Assembly: GCF_963576675.1 (NCBI RefSeq)
Contig: NC_088915.1
Span: forward strand, 37,787,501-37,851,500
Reading direction: 5' to 3'
Length of the DNA stretch: 64,000 bases
From: Euphorbia lathyris
Taxonomy: Eukaryota; Streptophyta; Magnoliopsida; Malpighiales; Euphorbiaceae
Shown: piece by piece, positions 11,972 through 23,419 of the stretch
Position numbering within the stretch: the first letter of the stretch is position 1
Layout of the letters: every line of letters begins with the position of its first letter
Notes under the pieces: model-generated
What the model was told of the DNA's origin: nothing
Database searches by the model: none
Seen by the model: the letters and a program-made list of their open reading frames with translations, nothing else
Translations under genes and position numbers: made by a program

Positions 11972-13228
11972 ATGCCTAGACAAAAGACAGTTGCTAACAA
12001 AACCAAAGCCTCCGAGGTCACTAGATTTCGCGTTCAATATGGAGCACCGCTCGATATTGCGACGGAGGCCGAAGCACGAAAATTTCGTCATTTTTCTAAT
12101 AGCGAAGTGGTGTTCGTCGACATGCCTTTCCTTGACACCGAAACGGTAAACATATTTTCTTTTACCGACCGTATTGATGAATATCTATCTGTTCTTGGTT
12201 GGACAAGATTTGCTAGTATGCGTTTTCCTAGTAATAAATTGCATATTTTGGAATTTTTGGTCACGCTAACCTATGATAAGAAGAAGGGTATTATCTCTTT
12301 TCGAAATAATGGGATTCGTTTTGAAGTCGGGTATGCGACAATGAACCGATGGTTTGGTTTTCCTACTCGGAATTTTTATTCCAAACCAAGGACTTTTAAT
12401 GCACACACGGTTTGGCACACTTTAACCGGCTTAGATGTTTTTCATCCGAAGAACACTTCTAGTAAGTTACTTAAGGATAATTGTATCTTTTTCTTTCACA
12501 AGTTTTTATCCTTTTCTTTATTTGGTCGGGTTGAAAGTTCAAAGGTGCAAGTCCGTGATTTGTTTGTGTTGGATAGTATTTTTAAGAATTTGACCATTGA
12601 TAGTATTGAGATGATATTTACTAATTTAGTTCGAGCTTCCAAGTCCCGCAATAAGCAAGTGTCAATGGGTAATTTAATTACCGGCATTATTTTGGGTGCT
12701 CGGGGTGAATTAGCGGATTATCAAAATATGCCCCATGTTGGTTTACCTTCCTTGGATATCACATCACTTCAACGAGCCAATTTATTGAAGAAATTGGGAC
12801 CACCCGCATTTATCTCCTATGAAGATCGTACGAGACGTGTTTTTGCTACTTTGGGTGGTGAAGCTTCAAGTTCTCAAGGTTTAGGTGCCCAAGATGATGA
12901 TGAAGAAGATAATGAGGACTTTGATGAAGAGGGGGAGGAGGAGAATGTTGATGTTAATGATCACGAGCAATCAAATGTGGAACCGAATGTTGAAGAACAA
13001 GTTGGTTGGCAACGTGTTTTGACACAAATGAACGAGCATAACCGTCAAATGAATTTGCGGTTAGATGAAGTCGTTGCCAACAATACCGAAATGAGTTCGA
13101 GGATAAACACGGTGGATGCCAATATCACTACATTGAGACGTGAGCACAAATCTACTCGTCGCTGGTTGCTATCTTTCTTCCGACGCCAAGGAGTTGAGAC
13201 TACGCCTTCTCCACCGAGTTCACATTGA
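11972..13228 (+). CDS. Athila accessory ORF B (ORF-1-like), 418 aa
   Basis: This is a second open accessory frame, homologous to ORF A. Matching blocks are LSVLGWTRFASMRFP, LEFLVTLTY, WFGFPTRN, FFHKFLSFSLFGRV, DLFVLDSIF and SMGNLITGIILGARG. After about residue 300 it adds a strongly acidic stretch (DDDEEDNEDFDEEGEEE) and a region with heptad-like spacing near residues 345-400 (NEHNRQMNLRLDEV), plausibly a coiled coil. It ends with a basic tip, RRWLLSFFRRQ. A second, independently evolving copy of the accessory gene in one element is unusual. No biochemical role can be assigned. Confidence 0.8.
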   Translation: MPRQKTVANKTKASEVTRFRVQYGAPLDIATEAEARKFRHFSNSEVVFVDMPFLDTETVNIFSFTDRIDEYLSVLGWTRFASMRFPSNKLHILEFLVTLTYDKKKGIISFRNNGIRFEVGYATMNRWFGFPTRNFYSKPRTFNAHTVWHTLTGLDVFHPKNTSSKLLKDNCIFFFHKFLSFSLFGRVESSKVQVRDLFVLDSIFKNLTIDSIEMIFTNLVRASKSRNKQVSMGNLITGIILGARGELADYQNMPHVGLPSLDITSLQRANLLKKLGPPAFISYEDRTRRVFATLGGEASSSQGLGAQDDDEEDNEDFDEEGEEENVDVNDHEQSNVEPNVEEQVGWQRVLTQMNEHNRQMNLRLDEVVANNTEMSSRINTVDANITTLRREHKSTRRWLLSFFRRQGVETTPSPPSSH

Positions 13229-14786
13229 TAGGTTTTATCCTTTCTATCTTTAACTCATTTTCGTTATTATTATTATGTTTTGTTCAAGTTTGGTACAATA
13301 TTTTTAATTATGTTTGGTATAATTATTTTTATTATTCTGTTTGAATGTTATCGTACTATATTTTTCAATTCTAATTCGTATGGTTTATTTCGTACTATTT
13401 TTCGTGTTTTATCGCTTTTTGCACCAATGAGGACATGGTCCAAATTAAGTGTGGGAGGAGATATTTCATATTCATTTTAATTTTAAGTACGAATGAATGC
13501 AACGAATGAGAATGAATGCTATTTATTTAAAGTATAAATGCATATTGTTATTCAATTTTAAGTAAACTATATAATGCAACATTTTCAAACAAAAATATGC
13601 AACATTTTTCAAAAACAATTGCAACATTTTTATATAAAGTGCAACATTTTTTTAATAGCAATTTTCCATAAACGTAAAATTTCTGTTAACTATATATTTC
13701 ATATGTTTCAAACAATTTAACTTTCAAAAATAATGTTAATCATATTTTAAGGTTATCATTATCGTTAGAAATAATATTTCTATACGGGCAATATTTTTAC
13801 AAATATTTTTACAAACCTCCGATACGATTTTATCAAAAACATCTCGAGTAAATGTATATAAGTAAATTTCTTTAGTTTCAAATCTCTATTTTATATCATG
13901 AATTCATGATAAATATAAATCTTATTTTCAATTTTCAATTAGGTTTATAGGCATAAATCAAACTAACAACTTTAGCTTTTTAGCTCGGTATGATTTTCGT
14001 CTTACATTAAAAACCAATTGAAGTTTTTAAGGAAACTTTAGCCATAATACATGTTGAATTTCAAGTCAATATAGGATGAATGTGCTATTTTTCTTTTCCC
14101 AATTTATAATTTTCATTTTTATAACTCGTGTTAATTAAATCAAGTAGTCGTATTCTTAACTTTTGGCAACGATTGAGACCAACCTTATCACAATCGAGGT
14201 ATGAAAGGGAAGAACATTAAGTACCGTTTACTTTTGGCCACGATTGCGACCACCCTTATCACAATCGAGGTATGAAAGGAACGTTAAAAAATTAAAGCAA
14301 AATTAAACGTGTTTAAAGTTTTAAGTAACGATTGCGTCCACACATGGCATGGTCGGTACCTCTTAAACGAACACAAAAGCAAATTAATTCATATAAAGTC
14401 ACGGACGAGACCACCCTTATCACGGGCGTGACTAAGTAAATATATTAAACCTAAGTCCTTAATAAATCTATATTTGTAATAGCTTAGGTTTGGGAAAGGA
14501 AATTTTGTGCTTTGAAATGCCTTGAGACGAAAGATTCAAAAACATACGTGCTTACACCGTCCCAAATACTTCAATATAAAAATTGAGATACAAGACGAAT
14601 GATATATCTCTTTTACACTAGCTAGTTTGATATTTTGCGTATAAATTTACCATGAAAGTTTTTCTTTCGGTTTAACTAATTTAAAGAGGAATATATGGAT
14701 ATATGTTCTATTTATAAAGAGATTGATTAAAGAATAAATTCAATGAAATTTTGCTCGGGACTAGCAAAAGCTTAAGTGTGGGAGTT
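13229..14786 (+). other. Noncoding 3' region of the Athila element with hairpin repeats
   Basis: About 1.56 kb without a credible gene, rich in A/T. Diverged copies of a stem-loop unit lie at 14170-14196 (CGATTG/CAATCG stem), 14241-14267 (same stem) and 14398-14432 (GTCACG/CGTGAC stem). All enclose a variant of GAGACCACCCTTATCAC. A fourth, degenerate copy lies near 14328. A polypurine tract AAGTGTGGGAGTT ends at 14786, next to the 3' LTR, and would prime plus-strand synthesis. Confidence 0.7.
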
Positions 14787-16321
14787 TGTTAAGCCTAAAA
14801 TATACCTAAAATATCATATATAAATACGTTAGATTTACATTGAAATCGTGCTAATTATATTCATTTAGAGTACTTTTACGTCTTTATTTACTTCTTTGAT
14901 GCAAGGTACTTAATTATTTGGTTAAATCCAAATAGAAGCTAAAACGGAGCTAAAAAGGAGGAAAAACCTAAATTACGTGCCAAGAATACGTATCAATCAA
15001 GAGACCGACTCAAGGAAGACAAGACACAGTCGAGAGACGGGGAAGAAAGCCCCTGTCGCGACTGAGATTTTCAGAATCTCAGTCGGGACATACGAACACC
15101 AGTCACCGGAAATTCAAAGTTTTCAGCTTGTCCCTTCACCCCCTGTCGCGATTGAGATTTTCGGAATCTCATATGAGACAGCGAAGAATTCTGCACAAAT
15201 TTCACATGTTTAATTCCAAAAAACGCGTATGTTCATGTGGATAAAAGCGACCCTTCACCAGCGAACATGACCCTTCAATCACAACCCTTCACCAACTATA
15301 AATAAGTGATCCATTTCAAGAAATCAGAGTTGGCTAAGTTAGAAAAGTTAGAGAAATCAGAGAGTTATTATGTTGAGTTTCTGATTCAGAAAGAGTCAGA
15401 AAGTTAGATTCATTTATGTATAAACAAACTTGATGTACACAAGTTGTTATTTGATTAGTTATAAACACAGTAGTATTAGTTTAGTTTCAAAGGTTGATCA
15501 GAGACAAGTTTTCATTCTGGTAGTGAACTGACCGGTCTTTATTCCGAAGATTCAGCGAGAAGAACTAACGGTTGAAGCGCAAAGAGGTCTGACAAACCTA
15601 CGGAGTTTGAGGGAAAGATTGACAACCCGAATCTCAAAGTTTTCGTCAAAATGTTATCCATGTTTCTTCTTCTCTGTTAACTTGTGAAGATTCACAATTC
15701 ACTAATAATATATTTATTTTATTCAATACATTCTTCCTGTTGTTATTTTGATATTGTTCTGACAAAATGATTTTCAAAATGATAAATTGGTGTTTTTATT
15801 AAAACGTTTTATACAATCATATTTATAAAGAAACTTTGTTGAACACTTGAAAGAATTAGTTTTTATGAAAGATATGATCGTGACCGCGGCTTATCGGATA
15901 TAAAATACTAATTTGATTAAGGTAGAAATCTGCTCCAACCCAGAGAGATTTCTACGGTTCAAAGCCATTTAATTGCATAAATTCTTATGTTATTACATGT
16001 TCATAATCTTACCAAAGTTATAGTTGCTTTCTTTGCTTAATGAAAATAAGTTTTATACCTTCGATTTATTCCAAATACGAAAGCGTCTGTCTTGTAATCA
16101 AAATCTCAAGACAGAATTGTTCTCTAAATTCAATATAATATTCTTATCTAATCCTAATTTATTCAAACCAATACAATCAATTAAACGATTTTCTTTAGTC
16201 AAACCTAAAGACGTGAATAAAACTGAATTGAATAAGTTTTTAGTTAAAAAGCGTTCCATGTGGGTTCGATATCTTTTATTACTACAAGCGTATACCGTGC
16301 ACGTGCGGAAATCGCTCAACA
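14787..16321 (+). repeat. Athila element 3' LTR (1535 bp)
   Basis: This is the direct copy of 1283-2767. It holds two copies of the 37-bp TGTC...GACA inverted repeat (15054-15090 and 15144-15180), where the 5' LTR has one. The first copy sits in a 40-bp block absent from the 5' LTR. It ends CTCAACA and is followed by the TSD ATCGT. Confidence 0.92.
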
Positions 16322-16670
16322 ATCGTCAGGGCTACAGACAGATGAGCGGACTTAGCCCGGGTTCCAAAAAACGTGTTCGTGAAATGAGTTCAGCTTAAGC
16401 TAAGCCTTATGCTATTTTTGCTGCAATCAAAGAAACACATCATGAGGATTGCCCGACACAAAGACATGTCTATAACTACAGGGAGAAAATCAGGACTGAG
16501 AGCTTTGAGGGTCGGGATGTAATCGGTCAGTTTTATCGGTTTGCTATAGATAAGGAATACGTACATTGGACGCAAGCGGTGACGGGCAGCAATGTTGTGA
16601 CTCACTTATTCATTACTGCTTGCATGTACTGAATGATGAGCTCAAGTGTATCCGCAGATTGAGTATGGAT
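16322..16670 (+). pseudogene. MULE-A transposase, second fragment, DDE domain deleted
   Basis: It resumes the frame left at 1282, with YRQMSGLSPGSKK, then KPYAIFAAIKETHHED, HVYNYREKIRTES and VVTHLFITAC. This is the FAR1-type domain tail and linker before the transposase catalytic domain, homologous to MULE-B 62632-61937. A TAA stands at 16396-16398. Right after THLFITAC the sequence jumps to a segment readable as HVLNDELKCIRRLSMD in another frame. That segment normally lies after the DDE domain, so roughly the whole catalytic core is missing here. The Sirevirus-like Copia then enters at 16671 with TSD TGGAT, and the frame continues at 28129. Confidence 0.78.
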
Positions 16671-18009
16671 TGTTGAAACACCTTTCCACATAATTTTGAT
16701 TTGACAAAATTGTTTAAGTATAAATTAAAATACATATTCTAAACACACTAAGTTTAAATGCTTTGATTTATTCTACTAATGTGTTTGTTTAATGTTGAGT
16801 ATAAATGTTATAAGTAATAAGGATTGGAAGGCCCAAGCCCAATACGGAAGCCAAGGCCCAAGTCAAACAACTCAGTACACTCGGCCCGCGTATGTCAAGA
16901 CGTTGCCGTTTTGAACAAAAACGCAACTCAGCAATCGGAAGGATCTAGAAGACCTTCAGGAACAACTTCACAATGAAGCTGCTGAGTAGTCTCGACAAAC
17001 CGTACAAGACAGCAGCTGGCAAAGGAAAACTTCCAGACAAAGTGTTTCCTCTTTTGGCAAAGTTCAGACGACACAGTATGCTGTCCAGTTGACTTTACCA
17101 TAAAAGGAGAGACCATCTGCTGAGCTGACCGAGGACAGAAGATACACGATTGTGATTGGCCGAGAGCTCTGTACAAGTCAGGATGACAATGACACATAGC
17201 CGTTTCCCTCCAACGGTTATTTCGAAATTCAAAATGACCGATGACCCAGACGTCTCTATAAATAGTGCCATCACAAGCTTCACAACACACAGAACTTGAT
17301 CAAGCCATTACGCTGACCAAATCTCTACAAGTTCTGCAAGCAAGAAGCAAAGCAAAATTCTTACACTACATTTCTCATATCTGTGTAAAAGTCTAGAGTG
17401 ATTGTAAATCGTCTAAAGTGTCTTAGCACATCTTTGTATTAGGACAAAACACTTATCATTTCTAGAGATAGAAAGGAGAGGCTGAGTACTCGGTTTTAAG
17501 TACTCAGCGGAGAGATTAGGATTGAGTAGAAGTATAGAGGAAGGTACTCTTGTCATACTCAATTGCTGATATTGTAAAAGGTTTGAGGCTCTACCTTTAA
17601 AGAGCTCAGTAGAGTATTTGAAATCTCGGAACGTGTTCCGGGGACAGGACGTAGGCTTAGAAGAAGCCGAACCTGGATAAATCTGCTGAGTGAAGTATTT
17701 CTTACCTTAACTCCTTATTTATATTGCTTGCTTTAAATAATCAAAACTGACCAAGTAAAGAGGTCAAGTTGAGTTGTGCGCGTTGAACGTCTGAGCTCAG
17801 GAATAGACTCTAAGTGCTATCTCCTGACTCAAGCTAAGAAACTGACCTAGTCACCTGTTGACTAAGCCAGTACCTTACTATTCACTCAGCGCCGCTGTTC
17901 AAACTTTCTTTAGAAAAAGAAGTCTGCCTAAATTGCGAAAAAAGTTTAAATAGTTCCTAACCCCCCCCCCCCCTTGGAACTATACTTGCAACTAAACAAG
18001 GGACCAACA
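16671..18009 (+). repeat. Sirevirus-like Copia 5' LTR (1339 bp)
   Basis: It is nearly identical to 26790-28128. A perfect 10-bp stem with 8-base loop, GCTGAGTACT/AGTACTCAGC, lies at 17481-17508, just after a purine-rich GAAAGGAGAG. A C tract of about 14 bases at 17961-17974 precedes the end. A TATA-like TCTATAAATAG occurs near 17255. Confidence 0.93.
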
Positions 18010-18011
18010 AG

Positions 18012-18023
18012 TGGTATCAGAGC
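18012..18023 (+). promoter_or_regulatory. Primer-binding site (initiator Met-tRNA type)
   Basis: TGGTATCAGAGC starts three bases after the 5' LTR and is the common Copia primer site complementary to the 3' end of initiator methionine tRNA. Confidence 0.9.
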
Positions 18024-18071
18024 TTAAAAGCTCACTTTAAAAGGTCTAACAACCTTGAGCTGATCCCTACC

Positions 18072-19810
18072 ATGGGCGAAAACAGCACTCGGTTTCTCCC
18101 TGGAAACCAAACAACTCAAATACTGCTTGAGGGGCTGTCCATTACTAGGCCTCCCCTATTCTTCGGGTCAAACTATACCTTCTGGAAGAATAGGATGAAA
18201 AACTTCATTCAGGCTACAAACATGAGTGCCTGGCTATCCATAGTCCAAGGCCCGTTTGTACCTGTCGAGGTTGTGGCTGGCCAAACAGTTATAAAAGCTG
18301 AGGCCAAATGGACAGAGGATGATCTTAAGAAGCTTCAAAACCATGCTTCGGCTATCAATATGCTTCACTGTGCGCTCGATGCTGCAGAATATAACAAAAT
18401 CTCAGGTTGCGAGTCGGCACAAGAGATCTGGAAAAAGCTGGAAGTCACCTACGAGGGAACAAATAAAGTAAAAGAATCCAAGGTGAATCAGCAGATGAGA
18501 CTGTACGAGCTGTTCGAGATGAACAATGATGAGGGCATTTCAGACATGAACGCAAGATTCACCAACATCATAAATGAGCTCAAGAGACTTGGGAAAATCT
18601 TCACTGAGGAAGAACAAGTCAAAAAGATACTCAGGAGTCTTCCGAAGGACTGGCAAGCAAAGAAGACAGCAGTTGAGGAAGCTCAGGATTTAACCACCTA
18701 CAAATATGACGAACTCATCGGTTCATTGCTGACCCATGAGATATCCATGAAAACTTTGAGGTGAAGGAAAAATCTGATGACAAGAAGCAGAAGTCACTTG
18801 TCATGAAAGCTGACTCCACTGACGGGAGTTCAACTGATGATGAGGAGATGGCTATGTTCACAAGGAAGATGAAAAGGCTGTTCAGGAAGAACGACAAATA
18901 TTCTAAAAAGCCTTACAAAAAGTTTGATAAGTATAAGGCTGACTCAAGCGACAGCAAATACAGAAAGGACAGCTCAAAGACCATTACATGCTTTGAGTGC
19001 CATCAAACTGGCCATATTAAGTCAAACTGCCCCACGCTGAGGAAAGACAAGAAGAGTGGGAAGAAGGCAATGGTGGCTACTTGGAGTGACAGTGATGAAT
19101 CTTCATCAACAGAAACTGAGGCCACCGAGTCAGCGAAGATAAGCTTTATGGCTGACGAACTTGCTGAGCCATGCGTCTCTGAGCATGCTGACCCATCCAT
19201 CGCATCAGATGATGAAGAGCAATCAAATGAGGTAATTTCTCTTCCCCAGCTCAGAAACGATATGGTTAATGCCCTGAGTGACCTCTATACACTTGTTAAG
19301 AAGTGTAATAAGAAGGTTAGAGCACTCAGCAGGCACTGTGACGAAGTGGAAGAGGTCAAACTGAGTGACCTCAGATACCTTCTTCAGGACAATTCGACTC
19401 TGCATGATAACATGAAGATCATGCATGAGTATGTCTCTGAAGTCCAGTCAGTTTCAAAGAAACTGAGGAAGGACGTCACAACCATCCAGAACCAACTAAA
19501 GGTTCCTAAGAAAAATAACATTCCTCTGAGAACTCAGTACCGAGGTACTCGGCAGAGATAGAATCCCCAGCGAAAAGTCTAATGTGACTTTTGTGGGAAG
19601 TTAGGACACACCACTAAGGTGTGCTGGCACGCTCAGCACTGGGGTGCTGACAAGTCAGTAAAAAATCCTAAACAGAAGGTCAGTTGTGACTTCTGTGGAA
19701 AGAATGGCCATACTGTCCATGTATGCCGCCATAAAATAAAGTATGATGTTATACCTGTTGCACCTAACAAGTCAGGACCCAAAAAGAATTGGGTACCTAA
19801 AAGTAACTAG
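18072..19810 (+). pseudogene. Sirevirus-like gag with three CCHC knuckles
   Basis: The ATG lies 62 bp after the LTR. The first part carries the Copia gag fold (FFGSNYTFWKNRMKNFI, YDELIGSLLTHEISMK). A single missing A near 18750 shifts the frame, and the sequence continues at 18761 with KEKSDDKKQKS. A canonical nucleic-acid-binding knuckle CFECHQTGHIKSNC follows, then a long charged region. After stops at 19559 and 19580 come two further knuckles, CDFCGKLGHTTKVC and CDFCGKNGHTVHVC. It ends at TAG 19808-19810. In the family gag packages the RNA; three knuckles rather than one is noteworthy. Confidence 0.85.
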
Positions 19811-19815
19811 TTACA

Positions 19816-22800
19816 ATGCAGGTAAGCCTGAGATGTGCCGAGAAGTCAAAGATGTGGTATATTGACAGTGCATGCTCAAGGCATATGACGGGTGATGAAA
19901 CTCAGCTCATCACGTTTGAACGTAAACGAGGAGGGAGCGTAAGTTTTGGAGACAACAAGAAGGGTAAGATAGTAGGCTCAAGAACCATCGGAGGTAATCC
20001 TACTATTGAATCTGTCTCCCTAGTCAGCGGACTCAAATATAACTTACTCAGCGTAGCTCAGCTATGTGACAATGGGAGAAAAGTTATATTTGATGCTACT
20101 GGATGTAAAATATACGAGGGTAAAACAAATGAGTTAATTTTAACTGCCCCTCGGATAGATAATGTCTTTATGCTAGACTTAGAGAAAACGTTTTCAAAAA
20201 CTGTGTGCTTAGTAACAAAGGAAGAAAATTCCTGGCTATGGCACAGGAGACTTGGTCATGTAAGCATGGACCTCCTGGCCAAACTAGCAAGAAAGCAATT
20301 GGTTGAGGGACTGCCCGAACTTAAATTTCAAAAAGATCAATTATGCCACGCTTGCCAAGCTGGAAAACAAACCAAACAATCTTTTCACAGTAAAAACATT
20401 GTCTCAACTAAACGTCCGTTAGAGTTGCTACACTTGGATCTCTTTGGTCCAGTCCAGCCGCTGAGTCTGGGTGGAAGAAGATTTTCCTTGGTCATTGTAG
20501 ATGACTTCTCTCGGTATACGTGGGTCATCTTACTGACCAGCAAGGATGAGACCTTTGAGACATTTTCAAATTTGGTTAGAAAAATTGAAAATGAAAAAGA
20601 CCTAAAATTAGCTCATATCCGTAGTGATAACGGTGGAGAGTTCAAAAACCAAAAGTTTGTTGAATTCTGTGAAGCCAGCGGCATGGACCACAATTTTTCT
20701 GCTCCTAGAACACCTCAGCAAAATGGGGTTGTAGAAAGGAAGAACAGAACTCTGGTTGAAATAGCCAGGACAATGCTGGATGAGCATAGGCTTCCAAAGT
20801 ATTTTTGGGGAGAGGCTGTTAACACAGCATGCTACATTCTTAATAGGGCTCTAGTTAGACCTATACTCAAGAAAACCCCCTATGAACTTTGGAAAGGACG
20901 AAAGCCCAATATTGGATACTTTCGTGCCTTTGGCTGTAGATGTTTTATTTTAAATACCAAAGATAGCTTAGCAAAGTTTGATTCAAAAGCTGATGAGGCT
21001 ATCTTTTTGGGCTACTCAACAAACAGCAAAGCATACAGAGTTTTTAATAAGCGGACTCAAGTTTTAGAAGAGTCAATACATGTAGAGTTCGATGAAACTG
21101 ACCCTACAGGTAGATACCAGCCGCTGACCGAAGATGATCCAAACTCAGTAACCATCGCTGACCCAGAACCAGCTACTGAGTCATTCACGAAAAGGCTGAC
21201 CAAGAGTAAGAGTGAACCTAAGATTACTTTTACTGACCCATCTACTTCTGCAGAGATTGTTGAAACAGGAACAGCACAAGACATAAATCTACCCAAAGAA
21301 ATAAGGATTCCAAGAGGGCACTCCGAAAGTGCAATCCTTGATTCTGCTGGGAATACCCTGATGATGAGGAATCAACTCAAGAAGTACCTCAGCAATATTG
21401 CTTTCGTCTCAGTACAAGAACTGAAGAATTTCGCTGAAGCTGAGTACGATGAATTCTGGATGAATGCAATGTAAGAGGAGCTCGATCAATTTCGAAGAAA
21501 TGATGTATGGGAGTTAGTGCCTCATCCAAAGAGTCAAAAGACCATCGGAACAAGATGGGTCTTCAGGAACAAGATGGACGGACAAGGAAACGTAGTCAGG
21601 AACAAAGCAAGGCTTGTAGCTCAGGGCTACAGTCAGCAAGAAGGTATAGACTACGGTGAGACCTTTGCCCCAGTGGCAAGGCTAGAGGCAATTAGAATAT
21701 TATATGCATATGCATCTTACATGAATTTTAAATTATTCCAAATGGATGTCAAAAGTGCATTTCTTAATGGAGTTATAAACGAGGAGGTTTATGTAAATCA
21801 ACCTCCAGGTTTTGAGGACCCTAAGTTCCCAAACCATGTTTACAAACTCAAAAAGGCTCTGTACGGCCTCAAACAAGCACCACGTGCTTGGTATGAGAGG
21901 CTGACCAGTTTCCTGCTGACTAGAAATTACGTCAGGGGCAAAGCTGATACAACCTTATTCATTAAGAAAAAGGGTAAAGATACCCTGCTGGCCCAAATTT
22001 ATGTTGATGATATAATATTTGGTGCAACTAACGAATCAATGTGCAAGGAGTTTAGCAAACAAATGCAGACTGAGTTTGAAATGTCCATGATGGGAGAACT
22101 CAACTTCTTCCTCAGTCTTCAAATTAAACAAGGAAAGAATGACATCTTCATCAGTCAAGCCAAATATGCCAAGGAGATCTTAAAGAAATATGACTTGGAA
22201 AATTGCAAGCCAATATCCACTCCTATGGGCACTGACACTGTCCTCTGTGCTGATGAGAATGGTAAGTCAGTAGACAGCAAGGTATGATAGGCTCTCTACT
22301 TTACTTGACAGCCAGTAGATCGGACATTCAGTTTTTAGTATGCTACTGTGCTAGATATCAATCTAACCCTAAGGAATCTCATTACATTGCTGTAAAAAGG
22401 ATCCTTAGATATTTGCAAAGCTCAGTGAATGCAGGTTTGTGGTATCCAAATACTCATGATTTTACACTCATCGGATACACTGACGCTGACTATGGACGAG
22501 ATAAGCTGGAACGAAAAATCACCTCTGGAGGATGCCACTTCTTAGGAAGCTGTCTTGTATCCTGGTTCAGCAAAAAGCAGGTGTCAGTAGCCCTGTCCAC
22601 CACTGAAGCTGAGTACATTGCTGCTGGTCATTGTGTTGCTCAAGTCCTATGGATCAAGCAACAGCTTGAAGACTATGGTGTTCAAACGAAAACAATTGAA
22701 GTCAAATGTGACAACAAAAGCGCAATTGATCTTTCCAAGAACCCAATTCAACACAGCAGAATGAAGCATGTCAGCATCAGACATCACTTCATTAGAGACC

Positions 22801-22937
22801 ATGTACTCAAGGGTGAGATCAAGCTGACCTTTGTCCCAACGGACGAACAGCTTGCTGATATCTTCACGAAGCCACTGGCCCGTGAGCAGTTCAGCATATC
22901 GAGAGAAGCAATTGGTATGTTTAATCCTCTTCAGTAA
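19816..22937 (+). pseudogene. Sirevirus-like pol: protease, integrase, RT, RNase H
   Basis: Protease active site reads WYIDSACSRHMTG, with Ala where the classic D-S/T-G triad has Gly. Integrase shows the HRRLGH...CHAC zinc motif and the DDE residues in LDLFGP, RSDNGGEF and VVERKNRT. A TAA at 21472-21474 replaces a probable Gln codon before EELDQF. RT has [11 protein letters not shown] and the catalytic [10 protein letters not shown] frameshift with small loss at about 22284 precedes GSLLYLTASRSDI. RNase H carries DADYGRDK, STTEAEYIAA and KCDNKSAI. The last residues FNPLQ end at 22937. All enzymes are recognisable but the chain is broken. Confidence 0.92.
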
Positions 22938-23419
22938 ATTCTTGTGCTAAATTAATATGAATGCTGAGTGAATTACATGCTGAATGATTTTTTGTTTGCT
23001 GAGTATCTCATTGAAACTGACTGAATATACAATACTGAGTACACTTGCACACTGAGTAAATTAGTTTAGAACTTGACCTTAAAATCATTCTTAAATAATG
23101 CACTGACCACTCAGAATATCAAACGCTTGACATTCTAAATACTGAGTGATTAATCCGTTAGCATAAATGCAAAGCACGCGTATAGCCTAGGATGACGTAT
23201 TCTCCGTAATGTGTCATAAATGCCAGGATCATTGTCGGTACATGATCCCAAGGCAAAACTGACACATGGATTCGATTAAGATCCACACCGTTCATTTCGT
23301 CTATAAATTATGGGTATTTCCCCATCTTTTACTCTTTACGCTTAATCAATTCTTAAGGCAAAGAAATCACTTAGAACTTCTTTTCTTTCAAATTCCTCTA
23401 ATTCCTCCATCTCCGAAGA
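22938..23419 (+). other. Spacer between pol and the extra ORF
   Basis: Noncoding, with many short CTGAGT/CTGAAT/ACTGAC words. A possible TATA box TCTATAAATTATG lies near 23300, about 115 bp before the next ATG, which would allow separate transcription of the extra ORF. This differs from the stop-codon read-through described for soybean SIRE1, since pol and the extra ORF are far apart here (inference). Confidence 0.5.

Larger units (their letters stand above)
1283..16321 (+). mobile_element. Athila-type Ty3/Gypsy LTR retrotransposon, 15.0 kb
   Basis: LTRs start TGTTAAGCC and end CTCAACA, and a 5-bp target duplication ATCGT lies at 1278-1282 and 16322-16326. Order on the plus strand is: LTR, PBS at 2774-2791, gag, protease, reverse transcriptase, RNase H, integrase, two extra ORFs, a long noncoding stretch, polypurine tract, LTR. 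The PBS type, the RT box FMDDFSVYG and the gag motif ITLRSGK place it in the Athila lineage. The gag-pol frame has several stops (4972, 7057, 8592, 9450) and a frameshift near 7340, and it carries two insertions, so it is not autonomous. The insertion site lies inside the MULE-A transposase. Confidence 0.93.

Noticed and set aside
16928..17290. 120-codon minus-strand frame in the Sirevirus-like LTR, repeated at 27047-27409
   Set aside because: It is antisense in both LTR copies with no recognisable domain; LTR identity explains the match.
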